DNA of 64,000 bases from Mycolicibacterium duvalii. GTDB taxonomy: Bacteria; Actinomycetota; Actinomycetes; Mycobacteriales; Mycobacteriaceae. The notes under the pieces were generated by a model. The model did not search any database. It saw nothing but the letters and a program-made list of their open reading frames with translations, and had not been told where the DNA came from. The DNA is taken from assembly GCF_010726645.1 (NCBI RefSeq), contig NZ_AP022563.1, forward strand, positions 2,170,001 to 2,234,000. The letters are read 5' to 3'. The first letter of the stretch is position 1; each line of letters begins with the position of its first letter. The position numbers were made by a program, and so were the translations under genes. This document shows positions 36,532 through 46,274 of the stretch, one piece after another.

Positions 36532-38816
36532 CCGTCGACCGACTGCTGCCGCAGCAATAGGTCCTGGATCGCCGGAGCCGGCAGCGGCGCGCTGAAGTGG
36601 AAGCCCTGTGCGATTCTGCAGCCGTATTCTCGAAGCCGCGCTGCGGTTTCGGCGTTCTCCACCCCTTCGGCGACCGGGGTGATGCCCAGGGAATGCGCGA
36701 GTCCGATGACCGCGCGGGCGATCGCAGCCGACGCGGGGTGCGTCAGGATCGGCGCGATGAACTCCCGGTCGAGTTTGACCTCGTCGACGGGGAATTCTCG
36801 GAGGTACCACAGCGCCGAATAGCCGCTGCCGAAGTCGTCGATGGCCACACGAATTCCCTTGGCGCGCAACGTCTCGAACACCGTCCGAGTCTTGCCCAGG
36901 TTGTCCAGCAGCAGATCCTCGGTGATCTCGACGGTCAACCAGTCCGGCGGCAGGGCCCGCTCGTCGAGCGCCGCGGTCAGTTGGTCGCACAGGTGCGGGT
37001 CGGTGATGGCCGGCGCGAACACGTTGATCGCGACGGGGACACCGATTCCCAGCGCATGCCAGCGCGCGGCGTCATCGAGCGCCGCGGTGAGCACCACCGA
37101 AGTCAGCGAGCGCATCAACCCGTGACGTCGGACCAGGGGAAGGAACTGGTCCGGCCCGAGTAGCCCGCGACGCGGGTGCGGCCAGCGAATCAACGCCTCG
37201 AGTCCGACGATTTCGTCGGTGGCCAGGTCGAATTTCGGCTGGTACACCACGCTGAGCCCGCCCTGCTCGATCGCCGAGCGCAGCTCGGCGAGCAACTGCG
37301 CAGACCCCACACCCGTGTCGCAGCCGGTGGGCGCGGGCACCAATTGTCCGGGCTCCATGCCCGGCGTGTGCACGACCAGCCGGCCCGTGCGGGCGTGCTT
37401 GGCGGCCTCCAGCGCAACTTCGGCACGCTTGTACAGCTCATCGGCCGACGGACACCGCTGCCCGGAGGCCGTGGTTGCCAGCCCCACTCCTGGCCGCAAC
37501 CGCAGCTCCTGACCGTCGACGAGGAACGGCCGGTCGAACGCCTCGACCACATCCTCGCCGATATCCCGGGCCGCGGCGGGATCCCCCATCATGATCACGG
37601 CGAACGCGTCGCCGCCGACGCGGGCCAGGGTGTCGCTGGCCCGCACGGTCCCGGCCAGCCGTTCTGCGACCCGGACCAGCACCATGTCCCCCGCACGGTG
37701 CCCGAAGCTCTCGTTGACCAGCCGGAAGTCGTCGAGATCGAGCACCAGCACCGAGACGTCGAGCGCGTGGCGGTCGTGCAGCGCCATCGCATGAGCCAGG
37801 CGATCGGAGAACACGGCGCGGTTGGCCAGCCCGGTGAGCGGGTCGTGCACCGCCCGATCGGCGACCTCGGCCAGCAGCCGACGGTTCTCACCCAATACGA
37901 GGAACTGCCGGATCAGCACCGCGATCACCGTCACCGCCGCGGCGACAAAGACCGGTCCCAGACCGTCGACGAGCATCGGGGTGCAGAGCAGCGCCGAGAG
38001 CACCACGGGCAGGTAGGGCAGCCACACCGACAGGCGCGGCGGCACCGAAGACGCGCGGGTCACGCCGCCGACTGCCGGCCTGCACGTCACCAGCGCCGCC
38101 AGGCCGATACAGACGAAGCCCCACGCCCACCCGATCGCGATGACATGGAAGTGCTGGTCGTCGACCGCGGTGAGATACGCATAGCTGGTGTCCGACAGGG
38201 CGATCAGGGTCAGCCCGCCCGCCAGCCAGGCCAAATGTGCGCGGCCGCCCGCCGGGGCGCGCACCAGCATCAGCACCGCGACGGTGATCAGCGCGATGTC
38301 GACGATCGGATAGGACAGCGCCATCGCCACCGCCGCCGGATTTCCCGCGCGCACCGAGTGCACCGTCTGCAGCACCGTCACCCACGCCAGACCGAACAGC
38401 GCCGCGCCGATGATCACCCCGTCGAGGAGCATCCGCACCTGGGTCTGCGGCGGTGTCGTCGACAGCAGGAACACCAGGCACAGCCCGGCCCCGGCCAGAA
38501 ACAGCACATACCCGGTGTCGACCCACGACGGGAACGGATGGGAGTCGGACGTGAAATGGATGTAGGTCCGGATCAGCTGTGAGGCCAGCCAGGCGGCCAC
38601 CCCGGCCGTCATCGCCCACCAGGCCAGCCGGTCCTTGCCCTGCGCGCGCGAGGCCGCGGTGGCTGCGCACAGCGCAGCGAAGCTCGAGAAGACGACCAGT
38701 CCGAGGTCGTCGACCCAACGAATGACAGCGTGGCCACCCCAATCGGTGAGCAGCCAAACCGAAAAAGCCGCGCCCCCGATCGCAGCGCCCGCCGCCACCC
38801 CCCGCAGGTTCGGCAT
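36483..38816 (-). CDS. membrane-bound GGDEF/EAL protein (c-di-GMP phosphodiesterase-like)
   Basis: 777 aa. About 300 residues of membrane domain (eight to ten helices) are followed by a GGDEF domain (about 320-455) and an EAL domain (about 505-765). The GGDEF signature is GGDAF (401-405): the metal-binding Glu is Ala, so cyclase activity is doubtful. The EAL domain keeps EAL (540-542), IDDFGSGYS, VKLDREF and AEGVEN, consistent with active c-di-GMP hydrolysis; the last motif is QGFHFS. No equivalent lies at this place in M. tuberculosis. The 3' end overlaps msrB. Confidence 0.9.
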   Translation of the reverse strand: MPNLRGVAAGAAIGGAAFSVWLLTDWGGHAVIRWVDDLGLVVFSSFAALCAATAASRAQGKDRLAWWAMTAGVAAWLASQLIRTYIHFTSDSHPFPSWVDTGYVLFLAGAGLCLVFLLSTTPPQTQVRMLLDGVIIGAALFGLAWVTVLQTVHSVRAGNPAAVAMALSYPIVDIALITVAVLMLVRAPAGGRAHLAWLAGGLTLIALSDTSYAYLTAVDDQHFHVIAIGWAWGFVCIGLAALVTCRPAVGGVTRASSVPPRLSVWLPYLPVVLSALLCTPMLVDGLGPVFVAAAVTVIAVLIRQFLVLGENRRLLAEVADRAVHDPLTGLANRAVFSDRLAHAMALHDRHALDVSVLVLDLDDFRLVNESFGHRAGDMVLVRVAERLAGTVRASDTLARVGGDAFAVIMMGDPAAARDIGEDVVEAFDRPFLVDGQELRLRPGVGLATTASGQRCPSADELYKRAEVALEAAKHARTGRLVVHTPGMEPGQLVPAPTGCDTGVGSAQLLAELRSAIEQGGLSVVYQPKFDLATDEIVGLEALIRWPHPRRGLLGPDQFLPLVRRHGLMRSLTSVVLTAALDDAARWHALGIGVPVAINVFAPAITDPHLCDQLTAALDERALPPDWLTVEITEDLLLDNLGKTRTVFETLRAKGIRVAIDDFGSGYSALWYLREFPVDEVKLDREFIAPILTHPASAAIARAVIGLAHSLGITPVAEGVENAETAARLREYGCRIAQGFHFSAPLPAPAIQDLLLRQQSVDGQEPAGTRRSEIELMQ

Positions 38817-39002
38817 GGCCGGAGCTTAGCAACTGTTGGGATCAAGCCAGACCAGATCGAACCCGGCCTCTCATATTTGCCGGCGCCTGCCATTTTGCGG
38901 CGCAGTAGCAGGTTTCTACGACACGGAGCCGGATCATGGTCGTTTCTGCGACTTTGCAGGCCCGAAACGACGGTTCCGGGTTAGGCAGTCAGCAGCAAAG
39001 GG

Positions 39003-39707
39003 CTACGGCAGCGCGGTGACCAACTGCTCGACCGACACCCGCGGACCGGTGAAAAACGGGGTCTCCTCACGGACGTGCCGGCGCGCGTCGGTGGCGCGCA
39101 GATCGCGCATCAGGTCGACGATCCGGTGCAACTCCGGGGCCTCGAACGCGAGCAGCCATTCGTAGTCGCCGAGCGCGAACGCCGGCACCGTGTTGGCCCG
39201 GACGTCCTTGTATCCGCGCGCGGCCATCCCGTGCTCGGCCAGCATCCGCCGGCGTTCCTCGTCGGGTAGCAGGTACCAGTCCAGCGATCGGACGAACGGA
39301 TACACACAGATGTAGGCGCCGGGCTCCTCACCGGCGAGAAAGGCCGGGATGTGGCTCTTGTTGAACTCGGCGGGCCGGTGCAGCGCGACATTGCTCCACA
39401 CCGGGGTCGATGCCCGCCCCAGGGCTGTGGTGCGGCGGAAATCGGCATAGGTGGCCTGCAACGCCTCCACGGTGTCGGCGTGCGTCCAGATCATGAAGTC
39501 GGCGTCGGCGCGCATGCCGGCGATGTCGTAGAGCCCGCGGACCACGACGCCCTTGTCTTCCTGCTGCTTGAGGAACGTTGCGGTCTCGTCGACGACCGCC
39601 GCGCGCGCGTCGTCGTCCCGGTCCAGCTCGCCGGGGGTCACCGAGAACACCGAGAACATCAGGTACCGGATGGTCGCATTGAGGGCGTCGAAATCGAGCT
39701 TGGACAT
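39003..39707 (-). CDS. hemQ: coproheme decarboxylase HemQ (ChdC)
   Basis: 234 aa chlorite dismutase-family protein, the enzyme that converts coproheme to haem b by two decarboxylations in actinobacteria. Landmarks are [28 protein letters not shown] (with the catalytic Tyr) and the C-terminal FFTGPRVSV. It closes the hem cluster hemE-hemY-hemQ on the minus strand, 66 bases after hemY. The 186-base gap to the c-di-GMP gene has no gene. Confidence 0.93.
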   Translation of the reverse strand: MSKLDFDALNATIRYLMFSVFSVTPGELDRDDDARAAVVDETATFLKQQEDKGVVVRGLYDIAGMRADADFMIWTHADTVEALQATYADFRRTTALGRASTPVWSNVALHRPAEFNKSHIPAFLAGEEPGAYICVYPFVRSLDWYLLPDEERRRMLAEHGMAARGYKDVRANTVPAFALGDYEWLLAFEAPELHRIVDLMRDLRATDARRHVREETPFFTGPRVSVEQLVTALP

Positions 39708-39773
39708 GCTCCTATCGTGCCACGCAGGCTGAACACCGCCGGCCGTGGAGTCGGCGGCGGCGCTGCCCGTGCG

Positions 39774-41120
39774 TCAGTGCGTCACCTGCAGTCCGGCCAC
39801 GGCCCGGGTGGCGGCGGCCACGCAGGCCGGTACCCCGATGCCGTCGAGGTAGGCGCCGGCCACCGCCAGTGTGGGAGGTAGGCCCGCGCGGATTTCGGCG
39901 ACGAGATCGGCATGCCCGGGGCCGTACTGCGGCATCGCGTCGATCCAGCGCGTCACCCGGCTGTCCTCGGGCTCGACGGATATCCCGAACAGCGTCTGCA
40001 GGTCCTGCACCGACCAGGTCAGCAGCTCGTCGTCGCCGACACTGCGCGCCAGATCGTCGCCGAACCGCCCGAACGACAGGCGCACCAGCTCCACATTGCC
40101 GCGCCGGCCCCACTTGCGCGACGACAGCGTGACGGCCTTGGCATGCAGCCGGGTCCGGCCCGCCACCAAGACCCCGGACTGCTCCGGCAGCGGGGTGCCG
40201 CCGGGCAGCGCCAATGCCACCACAGCCGACGACGCAACCGGGATCCGGCGCGCCGCCGCGGCGCTGCCGGGCGCGATGTCGGCGATCAGGCCGGGCAGCC
40301 GCGGCGCCGGGACGGCGAGCACCACCGCGTCCGCCGACCGGCGCACCCCCTCGTCATCGACGATCTCCCACCCCGTTCCGGCGCGCTGCACGCCGCGCAC
40401 GGCCACCTGCGCCCAGGTGGCGGCGGTACGGTGCACCAACTCGTCGAGCAGCACTTGATAGCCGCCCTCGACGGCACCGAACACCGAGCCGGGCAGCGGC
40501 GGTGGCAGTGCCGCGGTGACCGCTTCGGTCAGGCTGCGCGCGCCGTGGTCGAGCGCCGCGGCGACGGTCGGCGCGGCAGCGCGGATGCCGATGGTGGCGG
40601 CCGAACCGGCGTAGACCCCGGCCAGCAGCGGGTCCACCGAACGGATCACCACCTGTTCGCCGAAGCGGTCGCCCACCAGGTCCGCGACCGACGGGTCGGC
40701 GCCAGGTTGCCAGGACATCGGCCGCCGCGGCTCGTCGAGCATCTGCCGCATGGTCGCGTCGTCCACCAGCCCGGTCAGCGCCGCTGGACGCGACGGGATG
40801 CCGTTGACGGTGTCCTTGGGTAGCTGGTGCAGCTGGTCGCCGCAGTAGATCAGCGGTCGAGCCCCGGTGGTGGCGATCTGCTTTCCGGAGAGTCCCAGCT
40901 CGCCGAGCAGCGCGGGCACCTCGGGACGCCGCGCGACGAAGGCCTCGGCGCCGACGTCGAGCGGCTGACCGGCGATACGTTCGGTGCGCAGCACCCCACC
41001 CAGCCGATCGGCCGGGTCGAGCACCGTGATCGATGCGTGCGGACCGGCAGCCACCCGCAACCGGTAGGCGGCAACCAACCCCGAGATGCCGCCTCCGACA
41101 ACGCAATAGGAACGACTCAC
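39774..41120 (-). CDS. hemY: coproporphyrinogen III / protoporphyrinogen oxidase HemY
   Basis: 448 aa from GTG 41120, which overlaps the hemE stop by GTGA; the longer frame up to 42263 is antisense-like noise within hemE. FAD loop [15 protein letters not shown] at about 6-20, and the C-terminal [15 protein letters not shown], the flavin-binding end of the family. It oxidises the porphyrinogen ring in the coproporphyrin-dependent haem pathway used by actinobacteria, feeding ferrochelatase and then HemQ. Matches Rv2677c. Confidence 0.93.
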   Translation of the reverse strand: MSRSYCVVGGGISGLVAAYRLRVAAGPHASITVLDPADRLGGVLRTERIAGQPLDVGAEAFVARRPEVPALLGELGLSGKQIATTGARPLIYCGDQLHQLPKDTVNGIPSRPAALTGLVDDATMRQMLDEPRRPMSWQPGADPSVADLVGDRFGEQVVIRSVDPLLAGVYAGSAATIGIRAAAPTVAAALDHGARSLTEAVTAALPPPLPGSVFGAVEGGYQVLLDELVHRTAATWAQVAVRGVQRAGTGWEIVDDEGVRRSADAVVLAVPAPRLPGLIADIAPGSAAAARRIPVASSAVVALALPGGTPLPEQSGVLVAGRTRLHAKAVTLSSRKWGRRGNVELVRLSFGRFGDDLARSVGDDELLTWSVQDLQTLFGISVEPEDSRVTRWIDAMPQYGPGHADLVAEIRAGLPPTLAVAGAYLDGIGVPACVAAATRAVAGLQVTH

Positions 41121-42181
41121 AACTCGTGCACCAAGGCCACGGTGTCGGTGATGATTGCGGGGTCGGTGGCCGGCAACACCCCGTGGCCGAGGTTGAACAC
41201 GTGCCCGACCGCGCCGGCGTCCATCGCGCGGCGACCGTCGTCGACGACGGCGCGCACGGCGCGCTGCACCACCGGCCAGCCCGCCAGCAGCACCACGGGG
41301 TCGAGGTTGCCCTGCAGGGCGACTCCGGGCTGCACCCGGGCGGCGGCGTCGGTCAGCGACGTGCGCCAGTCCACCCCGACCACCGCGGGTGTGCCGTGGC
41401 CGGTCACCGCCTCCGACATCGCGCCGAGCAGCTCGGCGGTACCGACGCCGAAATGCGTCATCGGCACGCCGTAGCCGGCCAGCGCCGCGAAGACTCGGGC
41501 GCTGTGCGGCAGCACGTAGGTGCGGTAGTCCGCCAGCGACAGCGTGCCCGCCCACGAGTCGAACACCTGGATCGCGTCGACACCGGCATCGAGCTGGGTC
41601 TGCAGGAATCCGATGGTGACGTCGGTCAGCGCGGTCATCAGTGCATGCCAGAGCTCGGGGGCGCCCAGCATCATGGCCTTGGTGTGTTCGTGGTGACGGC
41701 TGGGACCGCCCTCGACCAGGTAGGAGGCCAGCGTGAATGGCGCGCCGGCGAAGCCGATCAGCGGCACATCGGCCAGCTCGGTGGTCAGCCGGCCGACCGC
41801 CGCGGCCACCGGCGCGACCTGGTCGCGCTGCAGCTCGGTGATGGCCTCGACGTCGGCGAGGGTGCGGACCGGACGCTCGATCACGGGTCCGACGTCGGGC
41901 ACGATGTCCAATGCGATGCCGGCCGCCCGCAGCGGCACCACGATGTCGGAGAACAGGATCGCCGCATCGACGTCGTGCCGACGCACCGGCTGCAACGTGA
42001 TCTCGGTGATCAAATCGGCGTCGAAACAGGCCTGCATCATGGTGTTCTTGGCCCGCAGGGCGCGATATTCCGGCAAGGACCGTCCTGCCTGCCGCATCAT
42101 CCACACCGGCACCCGGTGGGGTTTGCGGCCGGCGACGGCAGCCAGGTACGGCGATTCGGGCAGCTCGCGGCGCGTATTCAT
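41117..42181 (-). CDS. hemE: uroporphyrinogen decarboxylase HemE
   Basis: 354 aa from ATG 42181, chosen because [12 protein letters not shown] matches the family N-terminus; ATG 42199 gives six more residues and neither has a clear ribosome site. The signature [16 protein letters not shown] (about 25-40), with the substrate-binding Arg, the AILFSDI segment and [13 protein letters not shown] are present. It decarboxylates uroporphyrinogen III to coproporphyrinogen III. A very strong hairpin lies just upstream (42201-42242). Confidence 0.95.
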   Translation of the reverse strand: MNTRRELPESPYLAAVAGRKPHRVPVWMMRQAGRSLPEYRALRAKNTMMQACFDADLITEITLQPVRRHDVDAAILFSDIVVPLRAAGIALDIVPDVGPVIERPVRTLADVEAITELQRDQVAPVAAAVGRLTTELADVPLIGFAGAPFTLASYLVEGGPSRHHEHTKAMMLGAPELWHALMTALTDVTIGFLQTQLDAGVDAIQVFDSWAGTLSLADYRTYVLPHSARVFAALAGYGVPMTHFGVGTAELLGAMSEAVTGHGTPAVVGVDWRTSLTDAAARVQPGVALQGNLDPVVLLAGWPVVQRAVRAVVDDGRRAMDAGAVGHVFNLGHGVLPATDPAIITDTVALVHEL

Positions 42182-42200
42182 CGCTGTCCATGCTGCCATG

Positions 42201-42242
42201 AGTCGATCGGCGCGCCTGCGCCCACAGGCGCGCCGATCGACT
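42201..42242. repeat. 18-bp perfect inverted repeat between hemE and DUF3000 gene
   Basis: AGTCGATCGGCGCGCCTG (42201-42218) and its exact complement (42225-42242) surround the 6-base loop CGCCCA. It lies in the divergent promoter region, 20 bases before the hemE ATG; the last two bases overlap a possible -10 box TAGCGT (42242-42247) of the opposite gene. Confidence 0.9.
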
Positions 42243-42255
42243 AGCGTCAGACACT

Positions 42256-42837
42256 GTGACCACCGCCGAACCGGCTCAATTCCGTGAAGCGGTGGCGGCC
42301 ATGAATGCCACCACCGTCCGGCCGGAGATCGAGCTCGGCCCGATCCGGCCGCCGCAGCGCCTCGCGCCGTACAGCTATGCGCTGGGCGCCGAGGTCAAGC
42401 ACGCCGAGACCGCGATCGTTCCGGAACGTTCCGAAGGCGACGCGTTCGGCCGGCTCATCTTGCTGCACGACCCCGAAGGTGCGGACGCTTGGGACGGCAC
42501 CATGCGGCTGGTGGCCTACATCCAGGCCGACCTGGACTCCAGCGAGGCCGTCGACCCGCTGCTGCCCGAAGTCGCATGGAGCTGGCTGGCCGACGCGCTC
42601 GGGCAGCACGGCGAGCAGGTCACCGCCCTCGGCGGCACCGTCACCGCGACGACCTCGGTGCGTTACGGCGACATCTCCGGTCCGCCGCGGGCCCATCAGC
42701 TCGAGTTGCGGGCGTCGTGGACGGCGACCACCCTGGACCTCGGTCCGCACGTGCAGGCGTTCTGCGAGGTGCTCGAGCACGCCGCCGGGCTCCCGCCATC
42801 CGGGGTGACCGACCTGAACTCCCGGACTCGCGCCTGA
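42256..42837 (+). CDS. DUF3000 family protein (Rv2680-like)
   Basis: 193 aa from GTG 42256. The sequence matches the actinobacterial DUF3000 family ([47 protein letters not shown]). Function unknown; it is consistently next to hemE and an RNase D gene in this group. No membrane helix or signal. The next gene follows after 4 bases. Confidence 0.85.
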   Translation: MTTAEPAQFREAVAAMNATTVRPEIELGPIRPPQRLAPYSYALGAEVKHAETAIVPERSEGDAFGRLILLHDPEGADAWDGTMRLVAYIQADLDSSEAVDPLLPEVAWSWLADALGQHGEQVTALGGTVTATTSVRYGDISGPPRAHQLELRASWTATTLDLGPHVQAFCEVLEHAAGLPPSGVTDLNSRTRA

Positions 42838-42841
42838 GCCG

Positions 42842-44110
42842 ATGCCCGACATCGACCCCGCGGGTTCTGCCCTGGAATCATCGGACTCCGCCACCGAGAC
42901 CGACGCCGCGCCACTCCTGGCGCCCCGCGACGGGGTGCCCGCCGTGTCGGCGAGCCGGAGTGAGATCGCCCGCGCCGCCGACCTGCTCGCGTCGGGTCGG
43001 GGCCCGTTCGCCGTCGATGCCGAGCGCGCTTCGGGATTCCGGTACTCCAACCGTGCCTACCTGATTCAGATCCGCCGCGAGAACGCCGGCACGGTGCTGA
43101 TCGATCCGGTCAGCCACGGCGGCGACTCGGTCGAGGTCCTCGCCCCGGTAGCCGCGGTGCTCGAAACCGACGAATGGGTGCTGCACGCCGCCGACCAGGA
43201 CCTGCCGTGTCTGGCTGAGGTCGGGATCCGGCCGACATCGCTCTATGACACCGAACTCGCCGGACGCCTTGCCAACTTCGACCGGGTCAACCTCGCGGCG
43301 ATGGTGCAGCGCTTGCTCGGTCTGGCGCTGACCAAGGGCCACGGCGCGGCGGACTGGTCGAAGCGACCGCTGCCCGACGACTGGCTGAACTACGCCGCGC
43401 TCGACGTCGAGGTGCTCACCGAACTGCGCGACGCGATCGCCTCGATGCTCGAGGAACAGGGCAAAACCGACTGGGCGCGACAGGAATTCGAGTTTCTGCG
43501 CACGTTCGAGGCCGCTCCGACTCGCCGGGACCGCTGGCGCCGCACCTCGGGTATCCACAAGGTTCGCGACCCGCGCGCGCTGGCCGCGGTCCGCGAACTG
43601 TGGAGCACCCGTGATCAGATCGCCCGCCGCCGCGACATCGCGCCCGGCCGCATCCTGCCCGACAGCGCGATCATCAACGCCGCGACCGTCGACCCCGACA
43701 GCGTCGAGAAGTTGACCGCGCTGCCGGTGTTCGGCGGGCAGCGGCAGCGGCGCAGCGCGCAGGTGTGGCTCGACGCGTTGGCGCGGGCCCGATCAGCCGA
43801 GCCGCCCTCGGCGCAGGAGCCATCCACCGGTCCCCCGCCGGCGTCGCGATGGGCCCGCCGCAAACCGGAGGCCGCGGCGCGCCTGGAGGCCGCCAAAGCC
43901 GGCTTGACCGAGTTGGCGCAACAGGTTTCGGTGCCCGTCGAGAATCTGTTGTCGCCGGATGTCGTCCGCCGCCTGTGCTGGGACTGGACCGCGGTCGCCG
44001 ATGCCGAAGCCGCGGTGGACGAGTTCCTGCGGGCGTGCTCGGCGCGCCCATGGCAGCGCGAGTTGACCGTGCCGGTGCTCGCGCAGGCGTTGACTAGCGC
44101 GCAGACGTGA
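42842..44110 (+). CDS. rnd: ribonuclease D-like 3'-5' exonuclease with HRDC domain
   Basis: 422 aa. The DEDD exonuclease motifs are present: FAVDAERAS (motif I, about 57-65), LHAADQDLPCL (motif II) and LNYAALDVEVL (motif III with the Tyr of the DEDDy group). An HRDC domain follows (around 225-300, RDPRALAAVRELWSTRDQIARRRDI region) and a C-terminal helical part. It is expected to trim the 3' ends of stable RNAs such as tRNA. The 3' end overlaps the convergent hydrolase by 17 bases. Confidence 0.92.
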   Translation: MPDIDPAGSALESSDSATETDAAPLLAPRDGVPAVSASRSEIARAADLLASGRGPFAVDAERASGFRYSNRAYLIQIRRENAGTVLIDPVSHGGDSVEVLAPVAAVLETDEWVLHAADQDLPCLAEVGIRPTSLYDTELAGRLANFDRVNLAAMVQRLLGLALTKGHGAADWSKRPLPDDWLNYAALDVEVLTELRDAIASMLEEQGKTDWARQEFEFLRTFEAAPTRRDRWRRTSGIHKVRDPRALAAVRELWSTRDQIARRRDIAPGRILPDSAIINAATVDPDSVEKLTALPVFGGQRQRRSAQVWLDALARARSAEPPSAQEPSTGPPPASRWARRKPEAAARLEAAKAGLTELAQQVSVPVENLLSPDVVRRLCWDWTAVADAEAAVDEFLRACSARPWQRELTVPVLAQALTSAQT

Positions 44111-45011
44111 CGCGGTCGATGTGGTCGAGGAAGTGCGCCAGCACCGCCTCGGGTGCTTCGATCTGAGGCCAGTGCCCGATGTGGTCGGCCAGCATCACGA
44201 CGTCGGAGTCGGGCACTACCTCGGCGTAGCGGCGCGCCATGTGCGCACCCGAGTTCGGGTCGGCCGGGCCGTCGATCAGCCGCATCGACACCGGGGTCTG
44301 CCGCATGGCCCGCACCCACCGGTTGCGGTGGACGGTGCGGTCCTCCAGAAACCGTCCCACCTTGTGCAGCACCCGCTTTCCGTCGTTGTACTGCAGGATC
44401 TGGTGAAGCGTCTCGAGCATCTCACGCGTCGGCTTGGTGTGCGGGCCGAACATCTCGTTGATAGTGGGCTCCAGCACCCGCCGTGACACCGTACTGCCCT
44501 GCAACGGGCTGAGAAGGTCTCCCAGCACGGTGCCCGACATCAGCTTCTGCATCACCCGAGGGGTGTAGGCCTCGTTGATCAGGCCCCCATTGAGCCAGGT
44601 GATCGACTCGATATCCCAAGCGCCATACTGCTGCTCGCCGAATTCCCTGCGCGCCAACAACTCTTGACCGACCGAGTCGCCCAGGTCGTGGGCGAGTACA
44701 TGGGCGCTGCGCACCCCGAGATGCGCCAGTAGCGCCTCGTGCATGTCGGCGTGATCACCCACGGTGTACCGGTACGCCACGGGTTTGGCGGAGAAGCCGA
44801 GCCCCAACAGGTCCGGCGCGATGACCGTGAAGCGCTGCGTCAGGGTGGCCCAGATCCGAGCCCAGTCAAAGGTGTTGAACGGGTAGCCGTGGATCAGTAG
44901 CAGGTGCGGTCCGGTGCCGAGGGGGTGTCCCGCCAGCCGATAGAAGATGTCGAAACCCAGATAGTCGAAGTACTCCCCGGCGTCGCGCCACCGCGCCAGC
45001 TCTGCGTCCAT
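44094..45011 (-). CDS. alpha/beta hydrolase (haloalkane dehalogenase / epoxide hydrolase type)
   Basis: 305 aa. Oxyanion motif HGYPFN, nucleophile elbow AHDLGDSVGQE with Asp as the nucleophile, and the His in HIGHWPQIEAPE. An Asp nucleophile points to haloalkane dehalogenases or epoxide hydrolases; the halide-binding residues cannot be assigned with confidence. No signal peptide. Not part of the Rv2667-Rv2693c backbone, so gained or lost relative to M. tuberculosis. Confidence 0.85.
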   Translation of the reverse strand: MDAELARWRDAGEYFDYLGFDIFYRLAGHPLGTGPHLLLIHGYPFNTFDWARIWATLTQRFTVIAPDLLGLGFSAKPVAYRYTVGDHADMHEALLAHLGVRSAHVLAHDLGDSVGQELLARREFGEQQYGAWDIESITWLNGGLINEAYTPRVMQKLMSGTVLGDLLSPLQGSTVSRRVLEPTINEMFGPHTKPTREMLETLHQILQYNDGKRVLHKVGRFLEDRTVHRNRWVRAMRQTPVSMRLIDGPADPNSGAHMARRYAEVVPDSDVVMLADHIGHWPQIEAPEAVLAHFLDHIDRVTSAR

Positions 45012-45026
45012 GATCCGAGTCTGCCC

Positions 45027-46238
45027 TCAGCTCAGCTGCTCCGCCAGGAACGGGGTGGAATCGGGTAGCGACGCCAGCACCGTGCCGCCATGGTCCTGGT
45101 CCGGGTACACCTGCAACGTGACCTGCTGACCATCGGCAACCAGCCGCTCGTTGAACGACAGTGTCAGGCTGGGCGGCACATCGCGGTCGCGCAACCCGAC
45201 TCCGAGGAACAGCGGGCGGTCGTAGCCATCGGACGGGATGCCCATGTAGTCGTCGATCGCCGCTGCGGCACCCGGCAGCGACGCTACCGGCGCGCTGAAC
45301 AGGCCCGGCACCGTGGCGTCAGACAGTGACTCCGAAAGCTCGGCCAGACAAAGGGTTTCGGCACGGTCGGCCGCCGCCCGCCCGGCCGCGGACAACACCT
45401 GGTCGAGGCCCAGGTCGGGGCGGGCCTCTCGCAACGCGGCGATGATGTAGGCCGCATAGGCATTGGCGACCGGGCCCAGCTCGGGCGGCACCGCCATGTC
45501 CGGCCCGGCCTGCTTGACCAGGTCTTCGACCCGGGCAGGTGTGCCGGTGGCGACCACCCCGCGGTAGTGCAGCCCGGAACCGGCGCTGAACTCGCTGGCC
45601 CATCGCGCCGTGGCCACCGCGGCCGCGCCGCCCTGAGACTGGCCCACCACAGCCCACTCGGGCGCCAGCGGCAGCTCCAAGTGGTGGGCGGCCAGCACCG
45701 CATCGGTCACCCCGCGGGCGGTCGTGACGCTGTTGAGGTAGCTCATCAGCCCGGGCGTACCCAAACCGGCGTAGTCACTGGCCACCACCACGTACCCCTG
45801 GTCGAGCCAGTGCGTCAGGTACTCGTTGTCGCGGGCGCTGCGCGGCCGCGCCGACGGGGTGCAGTCGTCGCCCAGCCCGACGGTGCCGTGCGCCCAGGCC
45901 ACCACCGGCCAGCCGCCCGGCGGCGCAGCACTTCTCGGGACGAACACCGCACCTGTGCTGGTCGCCGGGCGGTCGTGCTGATCGACGGTCGCATACAGGA
46001 TCCGGTACGCCGGGCCGGCGCCCGCGACGGACAGCGCGGGGTCCAGCGGGACCGCCTCAATCAACCCACCAGGGGCGGGAATCGGCCCGGCGTATTGCCG
46101 TGCGTCCAGACCCGACCACTGCGGCGCCGCCGCAGCCGAGACCGCGGCGCCGGCCAGGCTCACCGCGATCAGCGAGATGACGGCGACAACGCGAACCGAG
46201 GCAACACGAACGGCGACAAGCGATCCCATGACCGCCAC
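45027..46238 (-). CDS. secreted lipase/esterase (LIP family)
   Basis: 403 aa (ATG 46229 also possible). Signal peptide VRVVAVISLIAVSLAGAAVSAAAA. The triad is visible: Ser in VVGQSQGGAAAVAT (about 197), His in DQDHGGTVLASLP (C-terminal) and a probable Asp in GLRDRDVPP. The domain belongs to the secretory lipase (LIP) family, cutting acyl esters outside the cell. It is separated by 15 bases from the downstream hydrolase, so the two may form an operon. Confidence 0.85.
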   Translation of the reverse strand: MAVMGSLVAVRVASVRVVAVISLIAVSLAGAAVSAAAAPQWSGLDARQYAGPIPAPGGLIEAVPLDPALSVAGAGPAYRILYATVDQHDRPATSTGAVFVPRSAAPPGGWPVVAWAHGTVGLGDDCTPSARPRSARDNEYLTHWLDQGYVVVASDYAGLGTPGLMSYLNSVTTARGVTDAVLAAHHLELPLAPEWAVVGQSQGGAAAVATARWASEFSAGSGLHYRGVVATGTPARVEDLVKQAGPDMAVPPELGPVANAYAAYIIAALREARPDLGLDQVLSAAGRAAADRAETLCLAELSESLSDATVPGLFSAPVASLPGAAAAIDDYMGIPSDGYDRPLFLGVGLRDRDVPPSLTLSFNERLVADGQQVTLQVYPDQDHGGTVLASLPDSTPFLAEQLS

Positions 46239-46274
46239 CCTAGTGGCCCGCAGCAGCGGGGCCGGTCCAGGGCG

